DNA of 64,000 nt from a virus: positions 89,556 through 153,555 of IMG/VR virus record IMGVR_UViG_3300021963_000034; one strand, given 5' to 3'. Below the pieces are notes generated by a model. That model saw only the letters and a program-made list of their open reading frames with translations, did no database searches and was not told where the DNA came from. Positions 9,601 through 17,600 of the stretch are shown piece by piece (position 1 is the first letter of the stretch; each line of letters starts with the position of its first letter). Both the position numbers and the translations under genes were made by a program.

Positions 9601-9789
9601 ATGTCTGAAGATGACTTAAAAGCAGTACTTGCAAAATATCAACAAAAGGCATTTGATTTGTTTAATCGAAATATTGTATTGGAAACTCAAGTAGAAACAC
9701 TTACAGCAACTGTTAATGCTTTAAGTATTGAATTAGAAAAATTAAGAAAACCAAAAAGAAGTTCAAAAGTAGAGGCAGATTTTTCATAA
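9601..9789 (+). CDS. Small coiled-coil protein
   Basis: 62 residues. Heptad-like spacing runs through residues 20-50 (LETQVETLTATVNALSIELE), followed by a basic tail KPKRSSK. The start at 9601 is chosen because the upstream in-frame GTG at 9589 lies inside the terminator hairpin. The start lacks a clear Shine-Dalgarno site. It lies between two fibre genes and under a late promoter, so it may be a fibre chaperone or assembly factor, by position only. Confidence 0.55.
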   Translation: MSEDDLKAVLAKYQQKAFDLFNRNIVLETQVETLTATVNALSIELEKLRKPKRSSKVEADFS

Positions 9790-9792
9790 ATA
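9786..9792 (+). promoter_or_regulatory. T4-type late promoter, ATAAATA
   Basis: CATAAATA overlaps the stop codon of the coiled-coil gene and precedes the collagen-like fibre gene (start 9844). Confidence 0.55.
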
Positions 9793-9795
9793 CCT

Positions 9796-9817
9796 AAGAT
9801 TCTTATATAAGAATCTT
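9796..9817. repeat. Perfect 22-base palindrome in a leader
   Basis: AAGATTCTTAT followed by its exact reverse complement ATAAGAATCTT. It lies 4-25 bases after a late-promoter box and about 26 bases before the collagen-fibre start, so it would form a 5' leader hairpin in late mRNA. There is no following T-run, so it is more likely a stability or protein-binding structure than a terminator. Confidence 0.6.
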
Positions 9818-9843
9818 TAAGGTCCCTACCAGTATGCGAATAA

Positions 9844-12800
9844 ATGGCTGATCCTATCATAAAAGTTAAAAGGTCTACAGTTCAGGGTAAAACACCCACG
9901 ATTGAACAGTTAGGTCTTGGAGAAATAGCCATTAACCATTATGATGCAAAACTGTTTATTCGCCAAGATACTTTAGGTGTAGGAATAGGAACCACTGTAG
10001 TTCAAATTGGAGTTCAAGGACTACAGGGTATTCAAGGTACTACTGGACCTCAAGGAACTACAGGATCTCAGGGTATTACTGGAACTCAAGGATCTACAGG
10101 TATTCAAGGTGCTACTGGGGCTCAGGGCACTATAGGATCTCAAGGCACTACAGGAACTCAAGGGTCTACAGGTACTCAAGGGACAACTGGTTCTCAGGGC
10201 ACTACTGGTTCACAAGGAACCACTGGAACTCAAGGAACCACCGGAACTCAAGGAACTACTGGAACTCAAGGAACTACAGGAAGTCAAGGTGCCACAGGAG
10301 CACAAGGGACATCAGCAGCAACTTCTATTACAAACAATACCGACAATTATGTAGTTACTGCAACAGGAAATGGTTCAACGCCATTTAATGGAGAAGCAAA
10401 CTTTACATTTGATGGAACAACGGTAAAAGCACCGATTTTAGAATCAACTCAATCTTCTGGTGATGAGGGTGGAGAACTTAAATTAAATAAGGCATCTACT
10501 AACACCACATTAAATACTGGAATTACCCTTGATGTTTATCAAAATAAACTTAGATTATTTGAAACTGGAGGAACTAATAGAGGTGGTTATTGGGATATAG
10601 CATCATTAGGTGCTGGTGTTGCAACTAATCTTTTAGCAGGAGGTGCTCAAGGTGCTACTGGTTCACAAGGAACCATAGGATCTCAGGGCACTACCGGAAC
10701 TCAAGGATCTACAGGTACTCAAGGTGCTATTGGTTCGCAAGGAACTACAGGTGCTCAAGGCGCTACAGGTTCTCAAGGAACCACAGGATCTCAGGGCACT
10801 ACTGGATCACAAGGATCTACAGGTGCTCAAGGCGCTACTGGATCACAAGGAACTACAGGATCTCAGGGCACTACCGGAACTCAAGGATCTACAGGTACTC
10901 AAGGATCTACAGGTGCTCAAGGCGCTACTGGATCACAAGGAACTACAGGATCTCAGGGCACTACCGGAACTCAAGGAACTACTGGAGCACAAGGTACTGA
11001 AGGATCTCAAGGTATTCAAGGCACTACCGGCCCAGTAGCAGGTTCTGCAAATCAAGTTGTTTATAAAGATGGGTCAAATAATCCAACAGGTTCTACCAAT
11101 CTGACTTTTAACGGAACAGAATTAGTTACTCATACATTAACTGTTCTCAACAATACGGATATCAATGGAAATTTAAATGTTGATGGAACAATTACTATTG
11201 GTGGAACATCAGCACAACTCAACACTCAACAACTTACAGTAGTTGATGCTGACATTGTTCTTGGTATTGGTACTTCATTCTCACCAAGCGATGCAACAGC
11301 GAGTCATGGTGGCATTGCAATTGCATCCACAGAAGGAACTCCACTTGTAAGTCTTGCTATTGGTGGAGAAACCAACCCAGACACATATAAGAAAATTATG
11401 TGGTTTAGGGGTGGCGATATTGGTGCCGGATATACTGATGCTTGGTTAAGTAACTATGCAATTGGCATTGGTTCAACACAATTGCCAAATGGTGTAAGAC
11501 TTGCTGCTGGTGGAATGCAAGTAACCGACACAACTTTAAGTATTCCACAACTAAATGTAACAAATTCATCTACTTTCCAAGGAAATGTATTTTTTGGTGA
11601 TAATGATAGGGCATATTTTGGTGACAGTTCCGATCTTGCTATTTTCCACAATCCAGTCAGCGGTAATAGTGTAATTTCTGCACTTAATGATGGAATACTA
11701 AGCATTAACGCCATAACACATACATTCAGGAGTCAGACTGGATCCGAAACTAAAGCAGTATTTTATTCTGATAGTTCAGTAGATCTTTACTATGATAATG
11801 TAAAAAGATTTGCAACGGCTGGAACTGGTGCAACTGTCTTTGGTACTTTGCATTCTCAGCAACTAAATTTATCTGGAGTTTCCACTTTTAGTGGAACTTT
11901 AGAACTTAATGCCGGATTAAGAGATATCTATAATAATGTAGGTGTTGCTGGTTCTATTCTAGTTTCTACTGGTGTTGGAGTGAGTTGGACTACTCCATTT
12001 GCTGCAGGTATTCAGGGACTTCAAGGAACCACTGGAACTCAAGGTGCTACAGGAACTCAAGGAACCACAGGTACTCAAGGTACAACAGGAACTCAAGGAA
12101 CCACAGGTACTCAAGGTGCTACAGGTGCTCAAGGCACTACAGGATCTCAAGGTACGGAAGGAACTCAAGGAACCACAGGTACTCAAGGTGCTACAGGTAC
12201 TCAAGGTACAACAGGAACTCAAGGAACCACAGGTACTCAAGGTGCTACAGGTACTCAAGGTACAACAGGAACTCAAGGAACCACAGGTACTCAAGGAACC
12301 ACAGGTACTCAAGGTGCTACAGGATCTCAGGGTACTACTGGAACTCAAGGAACCACAGGTACTCAAGGTGCTACAGGATCTCAGGGTACTACTGGAACTC
12401 AGGGTACTACTGGAACTCAAGGTGCTACAGGTTCTCAAGGAACCACAGGGGCAGGAACTCAAGGAACTACAGGAACTCAAGGAACTACAGGAACTCAAGG
12501 AACTGCAGGAACTCAAGGAACTTCAGGTGTTAATTATGACAAGTCAATTGCGTCATATACCGCAACATCTGGACAGACTAATTTTTCAGTAACTTATACG
12601 GTTGGATTTATTGACGTATTTTTAAATGGTGTCAGACTTTCAGAATCGGAATACACTGCATCAAATGGAACTTCTGTGGTATTGGCAGTAGGTGCAGTAT
12701 TAGGTGATGTTATTGATATTATTTCATACAATGGTGGAACCTTAGGTGCTCAAGGTACTCAGGGCGTCCAAGGTGCTGCAGGATCAGGTGCTCAAGGAAC

Positions 12801-14166
12801 AACAGGAAGTGGTGGAAGCGGTGGTGCTCCATATGCATTTAGTTCAACAACTACTGATGCGGATCCCGGAAATGGAATTTTAAGGTATGATAGTGGAACA
12901 ATTGGGTCTGTCAGTTTTATATACATTGATAATAATGACAGCAACTCAAATGTTCAGACAACTTGGTATGATACTTGGGATGATTCAACATCTTCATCCC
13001 AAAAAGGTTACTTAATTGTACAAGGAGCAACTTCAGGAAGCACTCTTATTAATATCTGGAGTATTACAGGTTCAGTCATTGCAGCATCTGGATACTATAA
13101 AATTCCAGTATCGCATATATCAGGTTCTTTACCTTCAAATGGTGCATCTGTAGCAGTTCAATTCTCAAGAACTGGTAATCAAGGAGTACAGGGAACCACA
13201 GGAACGCAAGGCACCACTGGAGCACAAGGAACTACAGGTGCTCAAGGCACCACTGGAGCACAAGGAACTGCAGGTGCTCAAGGCACTACTGGAACACAAG
13301 GAACCACAGGTACTCAAGGTACTACTGGAGCGCAAGTAACTGCTAAAACATATACAATCACTGTTCCATCAGGGACAGGCGGAGGTTTTTATATTGATAG
13401 TGTACAAAAGGATACAATCTATCTAATTCGCGGACAGAAGTATATTTTCGACCAGTCTGCTGCTAGCAACTCAGGACATCCAATTCTTTTAGCAACAACG
13501 GTTGATGGAACATCTTATAGCACTGGATGGTCTTACTCGGGAACTGCTGGTTCAAATGGATTAGGGACATTTACTGTTCCATATGATGCACCAAATACAC
13601 TTTATTATAAGTGCCAAAACCATAGCGGAATGGGTGGAACGATTATAATTAAAGATTTAACTGCAAATTCTCTTCAAGGTATTCAGGGTGCATCAGGAAG
13701 TTCTGGTAGTTCATCCATCACCAATGATACTACTACAAATAGCACAAGATATCCACTATTTTCCGATGTTTCCACAGGAACACCTACAGCAACTTATGCT
13801 TCAAGTACTAAATTAAACTTCAATCCGTCCACAGGAACATTATCAGCAACCGTATTTACTTCACTATCTGATAGAACACAAAAAACTGATATTCAATTAA
13901 TTGAAAACGCACTTGATTTGGTATCACAAATGGAAGGTGTAAGGTATAAGTGGAAGGATAATCACAATCAACCATCAATTGGTGTGATTGCACAAGATAT
14001 TGAAAAAGTAATTCCAGAAGTCGTTGTTGAAAATGAAAATGGTCTTAAGTCAGTTTCTTATGGGAATATTGTTGGAGTTTTGATTGAAGCAATTAAAGAG
14101 CAGCAGAAGTCGATTAAAAATTTACAAGAAAAAATTAATTATCTTGAAGATAATCTAAATACTTAA
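9844..14166 (+). CDS. Collagen-like tail fibre with cupredoxin domain and S74 chaperone
   Basis: 1440 residues. An N-terminal attachment domain (about 1-57, DPIIKVKRSTVQGKTPTIEQ) is followed by Gly-X-Y collagen-like blocks at roughly 58-159, 266-399, 721-896, 969-994 and 1113-1164, mostly GTTGTQ or GATGSQ with no proline. Globular domains lie between them. At about 1165-1272 is a cupredoxin-like domain with the type-1 copper ligand pattern (SGHPI, then YYKCQNHSGMGG: H, C, H, M). The last about 100 residues are an intramolecular chaperone/peptidase S74 domain, beginning LSDRTQKTDI with the Ser-Lys pair, and ending in a coiled coil. It is expected to trimerise, then self-cleave the chaperone. 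Confidence 0.85.
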   Translation: MADPIIKVKRSTVQGKTPTIEQLGLGEIAINHYDAKLFIRQDTLGVGIGTTVVQIGVQGLQGIQGTTGPQGTTGSQGITGTQGSTGIQGATGAQGTIGSQGTTGTQGSTGTQGTTGSQGTTGSQGTTGTQGTTGTQGTTGTQGTTGSQGATGAQGTSAATSITNNTDNYVVTATGNGSTPFNGEANFTFDGTTVKAPILESTQSSGDEGGELKLNKASTNTTLNTGITLDVYQNKLRLFETGGTNRGGYWDIASLGAGVATNLLAGGAQGATGSQGTIGSQGTTGTQGSTGTQGAIGSQGTTGAQGATGSQGTTGSQGTTGSQGSTGAQGATGSQGTTGSQGTTGTQGSTGTQGSTGAQGATGSQGTTGSQGTTGTQGTTGAQGTEGSQGIQGTTGPVAGSANQVVYKDGSNNPTGSTNLTFNGTELVTHTLTVLNNTDINGNLNVDGTITIGGTSAQLNTQQLTVVDADIVLGIGTSFSPSDATASHGGIAIASTEGTPLVSLAIGGETNPDTYKKIMWFRGGDIGAGYTDAWLSNYAIGIGSTQLPNGVRLAAGGMQVTDTTLSIPQLNVTNSSTFQGNVFFGDNDRAYFGDSSDLAIFHNPVSGNSVISALNDGILSINAITHTFRSQTGSETKAVFYSDSSVDLYYDNVKRFATAGTGATVFGTLHSQQLNLSGVSTFSGTLELNAGLRDIYNNVGVAGSILVSTGVGVSWTTPFAAGIQGLQGTTGTQGATGTQGTTGTQGTTGTQGTTGTQGATGAQGTTGSQGTEGTQGTTGTQGATGTQGTTGTQGTTGTQGATGTQGTTGTQGTTGTQGTTGTQGATGSQGTTGTQGTTGTQGATGSQGTTGTQGTTGTQGATGSQGTTGAGTQGTTGTQGTTGTQGTAGTQGTSGVNYDKSIASYTATSGQTNFSVTYTVGFIDVFLNGVRLSESEYTASNGTSVVLAVGAVLGDVIDIISYNGGTLGAQGTQGVQGAAGSGAQGTTGSGGSGGAPYAFSSTTTDADPGNGILRYDSGTIGSVSFIYIDNNDSNSNVQTTWYDTWDDSTSSSQKGYLIVQGATSGSTLINIWSITGSVIAASGYYKIPVSHISGSLPSNGASVAVQFSRTGNQGVQGTTGTQGTTGAQGTTGAQGTTGAQGTAGAQGTTGTQGTTGTQGTTGAQVTAKTYTITVPSGTGGGFYIDSVQKDTIYLIRGQKYIFDQSAASNSGHPILLATTVDGTSYSTGWSYSGTAGSNGLGTFTVPYDAPNTLYYKCQNHSGMGGTIIIKDLTANSLQGIQGASGSSGSSSITNDTTTNSTRYPLFSDVSTGTPTATYASSTKLNFNPSTGTLSATVFTSLSDRTQKTDIQLIENALDLVSQMEGVRYKWKDNHNQPSIGVIAQDIEKVIPEVVVENENGLKSVSYGNIVGVLIEAIKEQQKSIKNLQEKINYLEDNLNT

Positions 14167-14180
14167 AACTATAGAAAATA

Positions 14181-14627
14181 ATGGGAAAGTCAAGACAAAC
14201 ATCTAGTTTAGTTTCCAACGAACATATTTCTATAGATATAGTTAATAGTAGAGTTGGCATAGGAACCACAAATCCAACATCTAAGTTGACAGTTATTGGT
14301 GATACTAGAATAACTGGAATATTAACTGTAGGGTCAAGTTCGATTACGCTTGATGGGAATAATAATCAAGTTAATGTAGGAACTGGTATTACTTTACACC
14401 ATACAAATGGTATTCAGGTAGGTTCTAGTAGAATACATTCAACCGGAATTGAATCTCAAAATTTGATCATTAATGGTGAAACATTATCTGGTGCTGGTGT
14501 TACTTATATTACTGCCGGAAGTGGTATTTCTATCGACCAATCTACAGGAAATGTTACAATAACTGCTGCTGGTGGTGGCGGCATTTCAGAATCACAAGCA
14601 ATTGCATATGCAATTGCACTTGGTTAG
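14181..14627 (+). CDS. Small fibre protein
   Basis: 148 residues. It contains SRVGIGTTNPTSKLTVIGDT, a motif characteristic of trimeric phage fibres just before a beta-helix, and ends GGGISESQAIAYAIALG. It lies between two large virion genes and is preceded by a CTAAATA late-promoter variant (about 14155-14161). It may be a tip or an adaptor; it has no chaperone domain. Confidence 0.6.
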   Translation: MGKSRQTSSLVSNEHISIDIVNSRVGIGTTNPTSKLTVIGDTRITGILTVGSSSITLDGNNNQVNVGTGITLHHTNGIQVGSSRIHSTGIESQNLIINGETLSGAGVTYITAGSGISIDQSTGNVTITAAGGGGISESQAIAYAIALG

Positions 14628-14644
14628 TTTATTCTAATCAAAAC

Positions 14645-14652
14645 TATAAATA
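14645..14652 (+). promoter_or_regulatory. Perfect T4 late promoter TATAAATA
   Basis: Exact T4 consensus, 25 bases before the ATG at 14678 of the 1874-residue virion gene. Confidence 0.8.
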
Positions 14653-14677
14653 CTAAAAAGATAAGAACTATAAAATA

Positions 14678-17600
14678 ATGGCAAAGAAGCTTGTTTATAA
14701 TTATACATTTAATCCAGGTGCTTCTGGTGTTGGTAATATTGTAATTGAAGGAAATTATCCTGAGAGAACATTCCTTGTAATTACAAACACTACCGATAAT
14801 ATTATTATTTACAACTTTGCAGCTGCTGGATATGGTGGAACAACTACCTACAGTACTGTTACAGACCATACGACATTATATTTTGATTATAATACTTCTG
14901 CAATGGATTCTACGGACTCCCTGCAAATTTTCTTAGATGTTCAAGAAGACAGAATAGATTTCTCAGAAACTTATATAGACCCGGTAAGCAAACTTAGAGT
15001 TTCTGAACCACAGAACCTCATTGATACTGACTTTGAATATGGATTACAACCCACAAAGTGGGAAACTGTTGAGTTAGTAAATAATATTCCATCTTTTTAT
15101 GCCAATAGCGCGGACTATACGATTGCAAATATTGTAAAAGTAGAAACTGTTGCAGGATCAGAGAACGTAACAGTAACTACTGGAGATGCTCATAATTTAG
15201 TTGTTGGTGCTCCAATTGATGTTCAGGGTGTATCATCAAGAACTGCCGAAGGTAAGTTTTTGATTACTGCTGTCCCTACGACAACCACTTTTGTTTACAA
15301 GTCTAAGGGAATACAGGCATCCACTGGTGTAATTAATGGTGCTTATACCACTATTACTCCTGGTCAGTTTTATGCTGGGTCGGAAATTAATATTGACGAA
15401 TCAAAAGGTGTTGCGACTGATGGATTAACAAATTCATCACTTTCAATAGAGACTGCATATTCACACGGATTTGATCCTGGAACAAGTGTTTATATCACAA
15501 ATACTCTTGGTAGAGAAAGATATAATCTAACAGTTGGATTAGGATCTACTGCACCTGATGGTAGACCTTATGTGGATTATGATGAAACACTTCCAATTAA
15601 TTTATCTATAGATCCAAGTTTAACAGAAACAAAGGAGATGACCGGAACTTATGCATTTAAGTTCTCATCATCTGCGGTTAATACAACTGATAATACCATC
15701 ACCTGGACAAATCACCAACTTCAAGCAGGTGATGTTCTTCTTTATGTTCCACCATCAGGCGATACTCATATTGGAGGTCTACAAAGATTCCAGATTTATT
15801 ATGTGAAGTCTGCACCAACTGCAAATACAATTACTTTATGCGAAACGACAAATGGAGATTATACTAATAATGCTACTATTGACATAACATCACAAGGAAC
15901 TTCTAATTATGGAAGACATCAATTAATTCTTGGTTATGAAATTAGTTATGCAACAAAGAATGCTAATAATTATGAGTCATTTTTTTATACAAGAAGATGG
16001 TGGAATGGATCTGGTTCTGGAAGAGATTTATACACTTATGAATTAGATCCAGTAAGTGGTAGATATGGATATCACGGTCTTGGAAAAGCATATCCTTCAA
16101 GAATAATCACTGCCCAAAAAAGCGGTGGAACTACTATAAGTAATACTATTCACGCTGCTCCAACATATTCAACTCGTGATAATGCAAACTTCACTTTTGG
16201 AAAATCTGGAACAACTCCTGATGGATATGATTTCATAGAAGATTTTCAAAGATTTGAAACTTATTATTATCAAAATAATTATTATAATTATTGGTATTTC
16301 TATAATCCGGGATATTTTGTTGCTCCATATGTGAATGGATTTGATTATAGCAATTCTGCATCACAAACTTATACTGCGGGTACTACCTTCATTTTCTTAT
16401 TGAAAAAAGATACCGAATCTGATAGTTTTTACATTTCTAATCACGGATTAGCAAACAATTCATTAGCAACTTTAACAACTAGTAGTGGAAGTTCTCCATC
16501 ATATAGAACTGAAACTGGTACATTTTATGGTACAACTCCAACAACAGCAACTTTGGCAGGAGTATCGACATCAACTATTAGCGTATTAAATTCAAACAGA
16601 ATTAGATTTGCTGGAACTTCTAGATTAGATTCTGCAGCAGGTTCTTATACTTTGACCGGAAGTTTAAATAATCCAACCGCAAATAGTATTTACTTAGGTG
16701 TTAATAATTTCACTAATAATCAAACTGTTTTTATATCTGCTGGTTCTGGCGGTGGATTACCAACCACTACAAGTGGAGTTGCTCAACCAAGTTTAAGCAC
16801 TATTGATGTGGTTTATAATTCCGTTAAAACTGCACTGAATAGTATTAAAACTACAATGGGTGCCGATACTTGGGATATGATTTTAACTGGAAGTAATCAT
16901 CAAAATCCAATAACGCCAAATTACAATATAGTCAGTAATGGTATTCAATATTTTAACTATCAAAGAAGTTCTTTATATTTGACTAGGTATTCTCCTTCGA
17001 CTGGATATAATTCTACTACTTTAAATTTACCAATAAGTGGTTTTGCAAATGGTCAATCATATGATTTTGCAACTGGTAGTGCAATTGCCGGACGTGGATA
17101 TAATATGATTGCAACTCCTTTTGTTTCAAATACCACAGTACCATATTTGATTGATTTGTTTCAAATTCCTTATGAAGCAGGAGTTCAATTTAGTGAGTTA
17201 TATTATAATAATTGGTTTATATACAATTATGCATTATCTGGAACCCAAGATAATAGAAATGATTCTTATACAAATTGGATTTCTTTATCAAATGGTTGGA
17301 GATATCATTATGACACCAATTATATTGCACCACAGAGTCTTAATGGTTTTCATGGTCATATTTGTATGGTTGTCATTATTGATAACTCTAATTGGTCTGG
17401 ATATTATTCCACGCCAAGTCCCAACATCTACTTCCCAGGAGGTCAATATATGGCTCCATATACTTTTGGGTATATGGGACAAAGATATGTTGCCAATGTT
17501 ATTATTCCAGTAAAAGCGGGAACTACTACAACCAAATATGGTGCTTCTGGTTCTACATTAACCAATGCACAAATCGCGTCTAACATTGCAACAGAAATTT

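Noticed and set aside
11959-12516. Long minus-strand and alternative plus-strand frames over the collagen repeats
   Set aside because: They are produced by the periodic repeat DNA; translations are low-complexity (Ser/Cys or Lys/Leu repeats) and have no ribosome site.
10015-13335. Possible CRISPR or DNA satellite from repeated units
   Set aside because: The repeats are in-frame Gly-X-Y coding triplets without spacers, so they are a collagen-like protein region.
17151-17583. Plus and minus frames of 60-120 codons inside the 1874-residue gene
   Set aside because: Shadow translations rich in Ile, Met, Leu or Trp without starts or overlaps typical for this genome.
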